Origin: Luteimonas sp. BLCC-B24
GTDB lineage: Bacteria; Pseudomonadota; Gammaproteobacteria; Xanthomonadales; Xanthomonadaceae
Length of the DNA stretch: 64,000 nucleotides
NCBI RefSeq assembly: GCF_028550595.1
Contig: NZ_JAQQGN010000003.1
Coordinates: 62,001 to 126,000 of the forward strand
Direction: 5' to 3'
Shown: positions 9,668-19,673 of the stretch, in pieces
How positions within the stretch are numbered: position 1 is the stretch's first letter
Layout of the letters: every line of letters begins with the position of its first letter
Position numbers and translations under genes: made by a program
The notes under the pieces: model-generated
Database searches by the model: none
Told to the model about the DNA's origin: nothing
The model's input: only the letters and a program-made list of their open reading frames with translations

Positions 9668-10420
9668 ATGACCCGCACCATCCTCATCACCGGCGGCACC
9701 TCCGGCTTCGGCGCCGCCGCCGTCACGCGCTTTCTCGCCAGCGGCTGGCGCGTGATCGCCACCGGCCGCCGCGCCGAGCGGCTGCAGGCGCTGGTGGACG
9801 CCCATGGCGATGCGCGCCTGCACACGTGCGCATTCGACATCCGCGACGAGGCCGCGATGCACGCCGCGCTCGACGCACTGCCGGCCGGGTTCCGCGACAT
9901 CGACGTGCTGGTCAACAACGCCGGCCTCGCGCTCGGCACCGCGCCGGCGCAGCGCGCGGACCTGGCGCAGTGGCGACAGATGATCGACACCAATGTCACC
10001 GCCCTGGTCACGCTGACCCACGCACTGCTGCCCACGCTGATCGAGCGCCGCGGCGCGATCCTCAACGTGAGCTCGATCGCCGGCAGCTATCCCTATCCCG
10101 GCGGCAACACCTACGGCGGCACCAAGGCGTTCGTCACCCAGTTCTCGCTGGGCCTGCGCAGCGATCTGCACGGCACCGGCGTGCGCGTGACCTCGATCGA
10201 GCCGGGCCTGGCCGAAACCGAGTTCACCCTGGTGCGCACCCGCGGCGACCAGGCCGCCTCGGACACGCTCTACGCCGGTGCCCGGCCGATCGTCGCCGAC
10301 GACATCGCCGAGACCCTGTGGTGGGTGGCCAACCTGCCGCCGCATCTCAACATCAACCGGCTCGAAGTGATGCCGGTCAGCCAGTCGTTCGCGGGGTTCC
10401 AGATCCACCGCGAACGCTGA
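9668..10420 (+). CDS. ydfG: SDR oxidoreductase, YdfG-like
   Basis: A classical short-chain dehydrogenase of 250 residues. It has the NADP-binding TGGTSGFG near the start, NNAGLALG, the catalytic Ser in NVSSIAG and the Y...K pair in YGGTK. The end, LPPHLNINRLEVMPVSQSF, matches the E. coli YdfG group, NADP-dependent 3-hydroxy acid (serine/allo-threonine) dehydrogenases. A Shine-Dalgarno AGGAG sits before the ATG. It converges on a metallo-hydrolase gene. The YdfG assignment rests on length and tail similarity recalled from the family. Confidence 0.8.
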   Translation: MTRTILITGGTSGFGAAAVTRFLASGWRVIATGRRAERLQALVDAHGDARLHTCAFDIRDEAAMHAALDALPAGFRDIDVLVNNAGLALGTAPAQRADLAQWRQMIDTNVTALVTLTHALLPTLIERRGAILNVSSIAGSYPYPGGNTYGGTKAFVTQFSLGLRSDLHGTGVRVTSIEPGLAETEFTLVRTRGDQAASDTLYAGARPIVADDIAETLWWVANLPPHLNINRLEVMPVSQSFAGFQIHRER

Positions 10421-10512
10421 GACGTCACCCGCCGCGTGCCGCGCGGGACGCGCACGCACGCGCGGGGATCGCGACTCCCGCAGGCGCGGGCCGTGCGCGC
10501 GCCAAATGCGCC

Positions 10513-11460
10513 CTACTGCAGCGGCGCCCAGACGAACGTGCCGTCGCGGCGCACGATCCGGCCCAGACCCGGATAGGGGAAATGCGGCGAGGCCACGGTG
10601 ACGCCGCTGTCCGCGGCGCGCGCGAGCAGGGCTTCACGACTGGCCTCGGCCAGCGGCGCGTCGCCGTCGAAGGCGATCGTCCACGCCGGGCGCTGCACCG
10701 AGATCACGAAGTGGTGGGCGGCATCGCCGATGTAGAGCAGGCGCGCGTCGCCGTCGGTGATCTCGAAGGCGCTGTGGCCCGGTGTGTGGCCGTCGACCGC
10801 GACCGCGGTGACGCCGGGAGCGACGTCGGCGCCCGGGGCGAAGGCCTCGACGCGTGGCGCGATCGCCGCGACCAGTGCGGCGTTCGCCGGTTCGGCCTGC
10901 AGCGCGTCCCATTCGGGCGCCGAAAGGTGCACGGTGGCGTTCGCGAATACGGCCTGGCCCGCGTCGCCGGTCAGCCCGCCGACGTGATCCGGATGCGCGT
11001 GGCTGATGAAGACGTCGGTCACCTGTCCGGGCTCGACACCGGCGGCGCGCAGTGCGGCCTGCAGGCGTCCGGCGTCGGCGAACTCCGCCGCACCTGCGCC
11101 GGTATCGAACAGCAGCACGCGATCACCGCTGCGCACCAGCAGCGCCTGCACCGCGAGCTGCAGGGTGTCGGTGGGTTCGCCCGCCCGGGTCAGCAGCGCG
11201 TCGACCTCCGCCTTGGGAACGCCGACGGCGAGGGTCTTGCCATCGTTCGCCACCCGGATGTCGCCGTCACGCAGCACCGCCGCGTCGAGACCGCCGATCC
11301 TGAAGCGGTACACGTCGGCGCTGACGGACGCGGTGTCGGCGGGCACCGGCGACGGCGCGGCGTCTGCCGCGGCCGGCGGCGACGCCTGTTCGGCGCAGGC
11401 CGCCAGCGCGCCCGCGAGCGCGAGAACGAGGACGGCACGAACGGGGGCGGAACGGCGCAT
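10513..11460 (-). CDS. Secreted MBL-fold metallo-hydrolase
   Basis: A 315-residue protein of the metallo-beta-lactamase superfamily. The zinc motif HAHPDHVGG (nt about 10980-11010) is intact, followed by further ligands in GHTPGHSAF and the Asp in LYIGDAAHH. The N-terminus is a lipoprotein-type signal (LALAGALAACAEQ), so it should act in the periplasm or at the outer membrane. The start is ATG 11460, preceded by GGAGAT; the long open frame upstream has no coding character. Related secreted proteins include lactonases and other hydrolases; the substrate is unknown. The gene is convergent with the SDR gene. Confidence 0.85.
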   Translation of the reverse strand: MRRSAPVRAVLVLALAGALAACAEQASPPAAADAAPSPVPADTASVSADVYRFRIGGLDAAVLRDGDIRVANDGKTLAVGVPKAEVDALLTRAGEPTDTLQLAVQALLVRSGDRVLLFDTGAGAAEFADAGRLQAALRAAGVEPGQVTDVFISHAHPDHVGGLTGDAGQAVFANATVHLSAPEWDALQAEPANAALVAAIAPRVEAFAPGADVAPGVTAVAVDGHTPGHSAFEITDGDARLLYIGDAAHHFVISVQRPAWTIAFDGDAPLAEASREALLARAADSGVTVASPHFPYPGLGRIVRRDGTFVWAPLQ

Positions 11461-11941
11461 GGCGGATCTCCTGTCGTCACGCGGCGCGGCGCGCCGCGTC
11501 GGCACCGCAGCATAAACTCGGGCCCGCACCCGATCGACGACACCGACGGCCCACTGCATGCCACGGCAGCGTGTGGTGACGGCCTGGTGTGCGAAGCACG
11601 CCGACACGACCCGCGGCAGCGTGATCACGCAGGCCGAAATCCGCGCCGCCGCGAGCCGGCGATTTTCTCCGTCACGGTCGCGACGGGACGGCCTGCTGGC
11701 AGGGCGGCGATGTGCGAGCAGCCGCTCGATGCCGGCGCGTCCCGGCTGCCGCGTCCCGCCGGGCCAGAGACATCGACGCCGCACTCGCATGCTTCGACGT
11801 CGATGGCGACGTCCGCGTCACGCCACGAGCGTCCGGCCCGCGGAGGTCAGGCCGGTGCCGCAGGCCGGCTCGAGAGAGGCGGCCAGGTGCGCCTGCGCGC
11901 AGTGCGTCGCCTGCACGGACTCGACGCGCCATGAGCGCGCG
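11461..11941. other. Intergenic region, no gene supported
   Basis: This 480-base gap between two minus-strand genes has open frames on both strands, but none shows a start with Shine-Dalgarno, signal or recognisable family. Close to the metallo-hydrolase start, around 11508-11520, the minus strand has a TTTATGCT stretch that could be its -10 box. The rest is featureless GC-rich DNA to my reading, possibly a decayed gene. Confidence 0.4.
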
Positions 11942-13840
11942 TCACTCGAGCGGCGTGTCGTCCAGATAGGTGTAGCCGGTGAGCCCGGCTTCCAGCGCCG
12001 CCCTGAGCGGCTGCGACTCGTCCGCGTCCAGCGCGGCGGCGTCGACCAGCGCGGTGTAGCGCGCGCGCAGGTCGTCGAGGCGATAGCCCACGTAGTCGAG
12101 CATCACGTCGGTGGTGTCACCGCGGCGCTGCTGCGCCACCGCGATGCCGGTGCCTTCGATGCGCACTTCCACGGCGTCGGTGTCGCCGAAGAGGTTGTGG
12201 ATGTCGCCGAGAATTTCCTGGTAAGCGCCCACCATGAAGAAGCCGAGGCGGTACTGCTCGCCGGGCCTGAGTGGATGCAGCGGCAGCGACGTGTCCAGAT
12301 CCTCGTTCTCGACATAGGTGTCGATCTTGCCGTCCGAGTCGCAGGTCAGGTCGGCGATCACGCCACGGCGCTCGGGCGCCTCGTCGAGACGCTCGATCGG
12401 CACGATCGGAAAGACCTGGTCGATCGCCCAGACATCGGGCATCGACTCGAACACGCTGAAATTGACGAAATACTTGTCGACCAGGCGCTCGTTGAGTTCG
12501 TCGAGCAGCGGACGGTGGCTCTTCTCGTCGAAGCTCAGCCGCGCGCGCACCGCATGTGCGATCGCGTAGAACAGGTCGTCGATGCGTGCGCGGTGCACGA
12601 GGTCCATCTGGCCCAGCGCGTACAGCGCCAGACCTTCGGCATGCTGGTGCTGGGCCTCGTGGAAGAGTTCGACCGCCGGACGCGAGCTCAGCTCGGCGTG
12701 CAGGTCGCGCAGGTTCGAGACCACGGCCGGCTCGTCGTCGTGCACGTCCGGCACGCGGCCTTCCGGCGCACGTTCGACTTCCGACACGTTGGCGACCAGC
12801 ACCGCGTGGTGCGCGGTCATCGCGCGGCCGCATTCGGTGACGATGCGCGGCGGCGTCAGCCCGTGCTCGGCGCAGGCCTGGGCCAGCGGCTGCACGATGG
12901 AGCCGGCGTACTGGCGCACGCCGTAGTTGACCGAGTTGTAGCTGCGCGAACGCGTGCCTTCGTAGTCGACGCCGAGACCGCCGCCGACATCGACGTGGGT
13001 GATCACCGCGCCGAGCTTGGTGAGTTCGACGAAATAGCGCACCGCCTCGCGCATGCCGTTGGCGATGTCGCGGACATTGGAAATCTGCGAACCCATGTGG
13101 AAATGCAGCAGCTGCAGGCAGTCGGCCATGCCGGCATCGCGCAGCTTCTTCCACAGGTCCAGCAGCTGGCGCGGGTTGAGGCCGAACTTGGCCTTGTCGC
13201 CGCCGCTGTTCTGCCACTTGCCGGCGCCGAGCGAGGCCAGGCGCATGCGCACGCCCAGGCCCGGCTTCACGCCGAGCGCCGCGGCTTCCTCCATCACCAG
13301 CGCGAGCTCGGACGGCTTCTCGACGACGATGAATGTCTGAAGGCCCAGCTTGCGGCCGATCAGCGCGAGGCGGATGTACTCGCGGTCCTTGTAGCCGTTG
13401 CAGACGATCAGCCCGCCCGGCCGCGACAGCGCCAGCACCGCCATCAGTTCCGGCTTGCTGCCCGCCTCCAGACCGAAGCCCTCGCCGTGGTGCGAGGCCA
13501 AGGTGCCGGCGACGCCCTGATGCTGGTTGACCTTGATCGGGTACACGGCCGTGTAGCCGCCCGGATAGTCCCATTCGGCCTGGGCCTGGGCGAAGGCGTC
13601 CTGCAGCCGGGCGAGGCGGTCGCCGAGGATGTCTGGAAAGCGCACCAGCATCGGCAGCTGTGCGCCGTTCGCGCGTGCGGCGTCGACCGCGTCGGCCAGT
13701 GCGATCGACGGCCCCTGCGCGCCGCGTGGCGAAACCACGATGCGACCGTCGTCGCCGACGTCGAAATACCCCTCGCTCCAGTGCGGAATCGAGTAGGTCT
13801 TGCGGGCGAGGTCTGTGGACCAGGCGGTCATCGGCGGCAT
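11942..13840 (-). CDS. speA: Biosynthetic arginine decarboxylase
   Basis: SpeA converts arginine to agmatine, the entry to putrescine and spermidine. It is a 632-residue, PLP-dependent fold III enzyme. The PLP lysine lies in YPIKVNQH near the N-terminus, the phosphate-binding glycine loop in DVGGGLGVDYEG, and HMGSQISN and the C-terminal active-site Cys region follow. The length fits the family (E. coli 658). Two ATG codons are possible at the start (13840 and 13831), with no decisive Shine-Dalgarno. With speE at 16010, two polyamine genes flank an M48 protease gene. Confidence 0.95.
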   Translation of the reverse strand: MPPMTAWSTDLARKTYSIPHWSEGYFDVGDDGRIVVSPRGAQGPSIALADAVDAARANGAQLPMLVRFPDILGDRLARLQDAFAQAQAEWDYPGGYTAVYPIKVNQHQGVAGTLASHHGEGFGLEAGSKPELMAVLALSRPGGLIVCNGYKDREYIRLALIGRKLGLQTFIVVEKPSELALVMEEAAALGVKPGLGVRMRLASLGAGKWQNSGGDKAKFGLNPRQLLDLWKKLRDAGMADCLQLLHFHMGSQISNVRDIANGMREAVRYFVELTKLGAVITHVDVGGGLGVDYEGTRSRSYNSVNYGVRQYAGSIVQPLAQACAEHGLTPPRIVTECGRAMTAHHAVLVANVSEVERAPEGRVPDVHDDEPAVVSNLRDLHAELSSRPAVELFHEAQHQHAEGLALYALGQMDLVHRARIDDLFYAIAHAVRARLSFDEKSHRPLLDELNERLVDKYFVNFSVFESMPDVWAIDQVFPIVPIERLDEAPERRGVIADLTCDSDGKIDTYVENEDLDTSLPLHPLRPGEQYRLGFFMVGAYQEILGDIHNLFGDTDAVEVRIEGTGIAVAQQRRGDTTDVMLDYVGYRLDDLRARYTALVDAAALDADESQPLRAALEAGLTGYTYLDDTPLE

Positions 13841-13864
13841 TCCGGTCGAGCGTGAAGGCCGGCT

Positions 13865-13870
13865 AGTTTA
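13865..13870 (-). promoter_or_regulatory. Candidate -10 element for speA
   Basis: On the minus strand TAAACT lies about 25 bases before the first speA ATG, in an otherwise GC-rich spacer. This would give a very short leader. There is no obvious -35 box. Weak inference. Confidence 0.25.
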
Positions 13871-13979
13871 GGGCCTGCCTCCTGTCGCCGAGTCAAAGCA
13901 GGCGCCCGCTTCGGCTTGCACGGCGGCGAATGCGCGATCCGGACGGCACTGTCGCCGGCCACACCGGCGCGGACGGCGC

Positions 13980-15857
13980 TCAGACCGCGCGACCTGCTCC
14001 CTTCCGGTAGACCGGCGCGCCGCCCAGCTGCCGCACCCGCCGTGCCAGCGCGGCGGCGCTGCTGCCGGTGAACACGGTGTGGCTGCCGGGCAGTTCGAGT
14101 CCGTCCGAAACCGCGCGCAGGGCGGCCGCTTCGCTGGCGACCGAGCCGCGCCAGTCCAGCAGCAGCACGTAGTGCGCGGGCTGTTCGATCATCGCCACCT
14201 GCTTGCGCACCAGCCACGCCTGCTGGATGCGGGCATGGCCGGTGAGCGCGGTGACCAGGCGCGCGAGCGCGGCGGTGTCGAGATCATGCGGCTGCAGCGC
14301 GTCGCCGTCGAAGACCGCATCGCGGTCGCGAAGATCGTCCGCACGCGGGGCGATTTCGTCGCGTAACGCCGTGATGCGACGGACGGTGTCGCCATCGAGA
14401 TCGGGGTCGCGCAGCAGCGTCGCCAGCGCATCGGCGACCGGGCCGACCGCACCCGCGTCGCGCGCCAGCGCGTGACGCAGCGGGACGATGCCGTCGCCGT
14501 CACCGGCCTGCAGCCGGCGCAGACCGAGCCGGAACGCGGCCATCGCGCTGTCCGGGTGCGCGGCGTGCGCGCGCGCCAGCACGGGGAGCGGATCGCGATC
14601 GATCTCGAGTGTTTCGAACAGACGCGCATGCTCGACCGCGTCCTCGGGCGAGTGCTGCAGCGAGGCATCGAGCGTGCGGAAGCGTTCGCGATCGGGCGCG
14701 GCGGCGGCATGCCGCGCCTGCCACTGCGGTCCCAGCTGCGTGCGCCACTGCTGGTCCAGCTCGCGCTCGATCCCCGCCAGCGCGTCGCCCAGCCACGTGG
14801 CCGCGGGTTCGCCGCGCGCGCGCAGCACGGCGGGCGCGTCCAGCGCCTCCAGGCGACGTGCGAGCACGGGGTGGGTGTCGTGGGGGTCGACGTCACGCTC
14901 GGCGATCACGAGCAGTCGCGCCGGATCCGGCGCGGGCCCGGCCCGCAGCCCGTCGATCAGGGGCGCCAGCAGCTGCACCGGCGGATGCGCCTGCACGCGC
15001 GCCCGCGCGAGCACGCGGGGCCACAGCGTGGACTGCAGCCGCCCGCCGGCATGCTCGAGCCGCAGCAGGGCGCTGGCCATCGCGTCCCGGCCCACGATCC
15101 GCGCGGCGATGGCATCGGCGCGGAATTCGTGCGCCCGTGCGAGCACGAAGCTCCAGGCGTCGAACAGCGGTGCGTACCACGCGTAGAACCGCGCGATCGG
15201 CATCGACAGCAGGACGCCGCTGCGGGTCAGGCCCTCGACCGCGCGATACCAGGTGAAGCGCACGCGGTAGAGCCAGCCTGCGAGCCGGCCGTGCTGTTCG
15301 CCGAAGTGCCCGAACTCGTGCGCGATCACCGCTGCGGCTTCGTCGCGGTCGAGCACATGCAACAGAGGCAGGCCCAGCACGAGGTAATGCCGGTGGCCGG
15401 CCAGGCCGAGGAGGCGCGGCAGGCTGGCCGCGGCGGCATTGAGCTGGGTGTCGATGACGATGCCGGCCAGCGGCGGTGCAGCCGTCGCCGCACGCAGGCG
15501 CTCGACCTCGGCCCACAGGTCCGGTGCTTCGTGCGGGGCGAGCGGGCGGCCGGTCGGCACGTCGAAACGCACCCACAGCGCGCGCACCAGCACGGCGGCG
15601 CCGGCGCCGGCGATCAGCAGCGCGATGGTCAGTTGCGGCTCGAAGCGCGCGCCCTGCACCAGCACCCGCCATGCGACCGCCAGCGGCGCGGCGGCGAGCA
15701 GCAGCAACAGGGCGACCAAGACGCCGTAGCCGGCGAGTGCCAGCAGCACCACGCGCGCCAGATAGGCCCGCGGCGAGACGGCGGCCACGCGTTCGAGATG
15801 CTGGACCCGCGCGCGGTGACGGGCGGTGGCGGCCTCCGCCGCGCGGCGATCGTGCAT
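13980..15857 (-). CDS. M48 family membrane metalloprotease
   Basis: A 625-residue protein with two hydrophobic segments within about the first 90 residues (around 37-60 and 75-95). The zinc motif is HEFGH in AVIAHEFGHFGEQ, with a third ligand Glu in the later AHEFRADAIAARIVG. Together these define Ste24/HtpX-type M48 peptidases. The C-terminal half is long, Ala/Arg/Asp-rich and TPR-like in character, ending in a region with HTVFTGSSAAA. M48 enzymes of this sort take part in membrane protein quality control, but no substrate is implied. The neighbours on both sides are polyamine genes, with no obvious functional link. Confidence 0.8.
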   Translation of the reverse strand: MHDRRAAEAATARHRARVQHLERVAAVSPRAYLARVVLLALAGYGVLVALLLLLAAAPLAVAWRVLVQGARFEPQLTIALLIAGAGAAVLVRALWVRFDVPTGRPLAPHEAPDLWAEVERLRAATAAPPLAGIVIDTQLNAAAASLPRLLGLAGHRHYLVLGLPLLHVLDRDEAAAVIAHEFGHFGEQHGRLAGWLYRVRFTWYRAVEGLTRSGVLLSMPIARFYAWYAPLFDAWSFVLARAHEFRADAIAARIVGRDAMASALLRLEHAGGRLQSTLWPRVLARARVQAHPPVQLLAPLIDGLRAGPAPDPARLLVIAERDVDPHDTHPVLARRLEALDAPAVLRARGEPAATWLGDALAGIERELDQQWRTQLGPQWQARHAAAAPDRERFRTLDASLQHSPEDAVEHARLFETLEIDRDPLPVLARAHAAHPDSAMAAFRLGLRRLQAGDGDGIVPLRHALARDAGAVGPVADALATLLRDPDLDGDTVRRITALRDEIAPRADDLRDRDAVFDGDALQPHDLDTAALARLVTALTGHARIQQAWLVRKQVAMIEQPAHYVLLLDWRGSVASEAAALRAVSDGLELPGSHTVFTGSSAAALARRVRQLGGAPVYRKGAGRAV

Positions 15858-15931
15858 GGACTCGGGCGTTGGCGACGGGCAGCCCGCAGTATCGCACCGG
15901 CCCGGACACGGAGCCGACCTCCCAACTTCGC

Positions 15932-15937
15932 TACAAT
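15932..15937 (+). promoter_or_regulatory. Candidate -10 element for speE
   Basis: TACAAT lies 72 bases before the speE ATG, in the spacer that also holds the start of the divergent M48 gene. No -35 match is seen. It is identical in sequence to the candidate -10 before argS. Confidence 0.35.
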
Positions 15938-16009
15938 TCCGCCCCGCGCGACGCCCCGGTTCCGCCGCTGCCCGCGCCGATTTCCGCCCGTCGCCCTGCA
16001 GGACACCCC

Positions 16010-16861
16010 ATGACCGCGCCCCACTGGCTCTACGAAAATTTCGACACCGCCGGCTCGGCGATCGGCTTCCGCGTGACGAAGAAGCTCGACGAGGTGCAGT
16101 CGCCGTTCCAGAAGATCGAGATCTATGAATCGACCGACTGGGGCAACGTCATGCTCATCGACGGCGCGATGATGGTCACCACTCGCGACAACTTTCTCTA
16201 TCACGAGATGATGTCGCACCCGGCGCTGTTCACCCATGCCGCGCCGAAGACCGTCGTCATCATCGGCGGCGGCGACTGCGGCACGCTGCGCGAAGTGCTC
16301 AAGCACCCGGGCGTCGAGAAGGCCGTGCAGTGCGACATCGACGAGCAGGTCACGCGCATGGCGGAGAAATATTTCCCGGAACTGTGCGAATCCAACACTG
16401 ATCCGCGCGCCGAGATCCTGTTCGACGACGGCATCGCCTACATGGCGAACTGCGCGCCGGGCAGCGTCGACATCGTGATCGTCGATTCGACCGATCCGGT
16501 CGGTCCGGCCGAGGGCCTGTTCAACAAGGCGTTCTTCGAAAGCTGCCACCGCGCGCTGAAGGACGACGGCATCCTCGTGCAGCAGTCCGAATCGCCGCTG
16601 GTGCTGCTGGAGCTGATCCAGGCCATGCGCGCGGAGATGGGCAAGGCCGGCTTCACCCACTTCCAGACCCTGCCGTTTCCGCAGCCGTGCTACCCGACCG
16701 GCTGGTGGAGCTGCACGCTGGCGCGCAAGGGCCAGGGCTTCGATTTCCGCGAAGCCGACGCCCGCGCCAAGCCGTTCGAGACGCTGTACTACACCGCCGA
16801 CCTCCACAAGGGCGCGCAGTCGCTGCCGCCGTTCGTGGCGAAGGCGCTGGGTGAGGGCTGA
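16010..16861 (+). CDS. speE: Spermidine synthase
   Basis: SpeE transfers the aminopropyl group of decarboxylated S-adenosylmethionine to putrescine, giving spermidine, in the cytoplasm. The 283-residue length fits the E. coli enzyme. The cofactor loop IIGGGDCGTLREVL and the catalytic signature DSTDPVGPAEGLF (nt about 16485) are both intact, as is PCYPTGWWS near the C-terminus. The ATG at 16010 is preceded by AGGA. It stands alone between a divergent protease gene and a strong terminator. speD is not in the window. Confidence 0.96.
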   Translation: MTAPHWLYENFDTAGSAIGFRVTKKLDEVQSPFQKIEIYESTDWGNVMLIDGAMMVTTRDNFLYHEMMSHPALFTHAAPKTVVIIGGGDCGTLREVLKHPGVEKAVQCDIDEQVTRMAEKYFPELCESNTDPRAEILFDDGIAYMANCAPGSVDIVIVDSTDPVGPAEGLFNKAFFESCHRALKDDGILVQQSESPLVLLELIQAMRAEMGKAGFTHFQTLPFPQPCYPTGWWSCTLARKGQGFDFREADARAKPFETLYYTADLHKGAQSLPPFVAKALGEG

Positions 16862-16881
16862 GATCCTCCTCCCGCATGCGC

Positions 16882-16910
16882 AACGCCCCGCGACTGCGGG
16901 GCGTTTTTGT
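16882..16910 (+). terminator. Rho-independent terminator after speE
   Basis: A perfect 10-bp stem (AACGCCCCGC / GCGGGGCGTT) with a GACT loop is followed by TTTTGT, 20 bases after the speE stop. It is the clearest intrinsic terminator in the window. Transcripts from the convergent DUF6404-like gene at 16928 could also end here on the other strand. Confidence 0.92.
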
Positions 16911-16927
16911 ATGTGTCCAAGCGCAGC

Positions 16928-17664
<737 letters not shown>

Positions 17665-17666
17665 CT

Positions 17667-17672
17667 AGGATA
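17667..17672 (-). promoter_or_regulatory. Candidate -10 element for glnB
   Basis: TATCCT on the minus strand, 27 bases upstream of the glnB ATG. No -35 or sigma-54 (GG-N10-GC) match was convincing. Weak inference. Confidence 0.3.
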
Positions 17673-17872
17673 CGCCACCCTCACGCACTGCCCCACACGA
17701 TTCCCGCCGTTGCCGGTCGCGCGTCATGAGATCGGCATCCGCATGCTGTGGTGTACCGCGCCCTCTCCGGGCGGATGCGCTTTGGACTATCCCTACCTCC
17801 GGCCGCGGCCGCGCCCGACTGCCCACGTTGAGTACGCGGGCGAGGCTGGCCGCCTATCGACAAGGAACCACC

Positions 17873-18154
17873 GTGATCGATCTCAACAACATCGACGAAC
17901 TCGCCCGTCGGCTCAGCGGCCTGGTGCCGGCGGGTCTGCGCGAGAGCCGCGAAGAACTGCAGGAGAACTTCAAGGCCGTGTTGCAGTCCGGCCTGTCGAA
18001 GCTCGACCTGGTGACCCGCGAAGAGTTCGACGTGCAGCGCGCGGTGCTGCTGCGCACCCGCGAGAAGCTCGAAGCGCTCGAGGCGCTGGTGCAGCAGCTC
18101 GAGCGCCCGCCGGGCGCCCCCGCCGACGCCGCCGGCGTCGACGCCACGCACTGA
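17873..18154 (+). CDS. ubiK: Ubiquinone biosynthesis accessory factor UbiK (BMFP/YqiC family)
   Basis: A 93-residue helical protein. The BMFP pattern is clear: LNNIDELARRLSGL, then LQENFKAVLQSGL and LDLVTREEFDVQRAVLLRTREKLE, which forms the C-terminal trimeric coiled coil. UbiK (YqiC) binds UbiJ and lipids and supports aerobic ubiquinone synthesis in E. coli. The start is a GTG at 17873 with AAGGA before it; the longer open frame upstream lacks similarity. It lies seven bases before comM, an arrangement conserved in many gammaproteobacteria. Confidence 0.88.
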   Translation: MIDLNNIDELARRLSGLVPAGLRESREELQENFKAVLQSGLSKLDLVTREEFDVQRAVLLRTREKLEALEALVQQLERPPGAPADAAGVDATH

Positions 18155-18161
18155 CGTCACC

Positions 18162-19673
18162 ATGGGACTTGCGCTCGTGCACGGACGTGCGCGCGCAGGC
18201 ATCCGGGCCCCCGAGGTCAAGGTGGAGGTGCACCTGGCCGGCGGCCTGCCCTCGATGTCGATCGTCGGCCTTCCGGAGGCCGCGGTGCGCGAAGCGAAGG
18301 ATCGCGTGCGCGCCGCCATCCAGTGCGCGCAGTACGAGTTCCCGGCGCGCCGCATCACGGTCAACCTCGCGCCTGCCGATCTGCCGAAGGGCGGCGGGCG
18401 GTTCGATCTTCCGATCGCGCTGGGCATCCTCGCCGCGAGCGGCCAGATTCCCGCCGAGGCCCTGCGCGACTGGGAGTTCATCGGCGAACTCGGCCTGACC
18501 GGCGAACTGCGCGCGACCGATGGCGTGCTGCCGGCCGCGTTGGCCGTCGCGGCGACCGGTCGCCGCCTGCTGGTACCGGCGGCCAACGGCGAGGAGGCCG
18601 CGCTGGCCTCCAGCGTCGAAGTCCGGACCGCGCGCACCCTGCTCGAAGTCTGCGCGATGCTCGGTGGGCAGAAGTCGCTGCCCGTTGCCGCGGCGCCCAC
18701 GCAGCGCGTGACCGCCGGCCCGGACATGCGCGACGTCCGCGGCCAGATCCAGGCTCGGCGCGCGCTCGAGGTCGCCGCGGCCGGTGGTCATCATCTGCTG
18801 CTCGTCGGTCCGCCCGGCTGCGGCAAGACCCTGCTCGCGTCACGGCTGTCCGGGCTGCTGCCGGATGCCAGCGAGGCCGAAGCGCTCGACACCGCGGCAG
18901 TGCATTCGGTCAGCGGGCGCGGCCTGGATCCCGCCTGCTGGCGCACGCGGCCGTTCCGCAGCCCCCATCACACCGCGAGCGCGATCGCCCTGGTCGGCGG
19001 CGGCAGCGAGCCACGGCCCGGGGAGGTCTCGCTGGCCCACAACGGCGTGCTGTTCCTGGATGAGTTGCCGGAATGGGACCGGCGCGCACTCGAGGTCCTG
19101 CGCGAGCCGCTGGAGTCGGGTGTGGTCACGATTTCGCGCGCCGCGCGGCAGAGCGAGTTTCCCGCGCGCTTCCAGCTGGTCGCCGCGATGAATCCCTGTC
19201 CGTGCGGATGGGCCGGTGACGTCTCCGGCCGCTGCCGCTGCACCAGCGACGCGATCACCCGCTACCGCGGCCGCATCTCCGGCCCGCTGCTGGACCGCAT
19301 CGACCTGCATGTCGACGTGCCGCGCCTGCCCCCCGCCGCTCTGCGCCCCGATGCGCCCGAAGGCGAATCGAGCGGTCATATCCGTCAACGGGTGATCGAC
19401 GCGCGCCAACGCCAGTTCGACCGCGCGGGCGTCACCAACGCCGTGCTCGACCAGGCAGCCACGGCGCGCGACTGCCGCCTCGCGCCGGGCGACCAGGCCC
19501 TGCTCGAGCGCGCAATCGATGCCCTGCATCTTTCCGCCCGTGCGATGCACCGCATCCTGCGTGTCGCGCGGACGATCGCGGATCTGGATGAACAGGCGTC
19601 GATCACCTCTTCCCACCTCACCGAAGCGCTGGCCTACCGTGGGGTCAACGCCGGTGACCGCGCGACACGTTAG
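18162..19673 (+). CDS. comM: ComM/YifB family Mg-chelatase-like AAA+ helicase
   Basis: A 503-residue protein. The N-terminal ChlI-like domain (MSIVGLPEAAVREAKDR) is followed by an AAA+ core with Walker A GPPGCGKT (nt about 18810), Walker B VLFLDELPEW and a C-terminal Mg-chelatase domain. ComM is a hexameric branch-migration helicase that promotes integration of transformed DNA in Vibrio and Acinetobacter. Its presence fits a naturally transformable lineage but does not prove competence. The zinc-binding PCPCGWAGD insert typical of YifB is present. Its last codons overlap the end of the convergent gene by four bases. Confidence 0.92.
   Translation: MGLALVHGRARAGIRAPEVKVEVHLAGGLPSMSIVGLPEAAVREAKDRVRAAIQCAQYEFPARRITVNLAPADLPKGGGRFDLPIALGILAASGQIPAEALRDWEFIGELGLTGELRATDGVLPAALAVAATGRRLLVPAANGEEAALASSVEVRTARTLLEVCAMLGGQKSLPVAAAPTQRVTAGPDMRDVRGQIQARRALEVAAAGGHHLLLVGPPGCGKTLLASRLSGLLPDASEAEALDTAAVHSVSGRGLDPACWRTRPFRSPHHTASAIALVGGGSEPRPGEVSLAHNGVLFLDELPEWDRRALEVLREPLESGVVTISRAARQSEFPARFQLVAAMNPCPCGWAGDVSGRCRCTSDAITRYRGRISGPLLDRIDLHVDVPRLPPAALRPDAPEGESSGHIRQRVIDARQRQFDRAGVTNAVLDQAATARDCRLAPGDQALLERAIDALHLSARAMHRILRVARTIADLDEQASITSSHLTEALAYRGVNAGDRATR

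Noticed and set aside
11558..13855. Very long plus-strand frame opposite speA
   Set aside because: It is the antisense shadow of speA in high-GC DNA: His/Asp/Val/Gly-rich text without domains, start signal or family.
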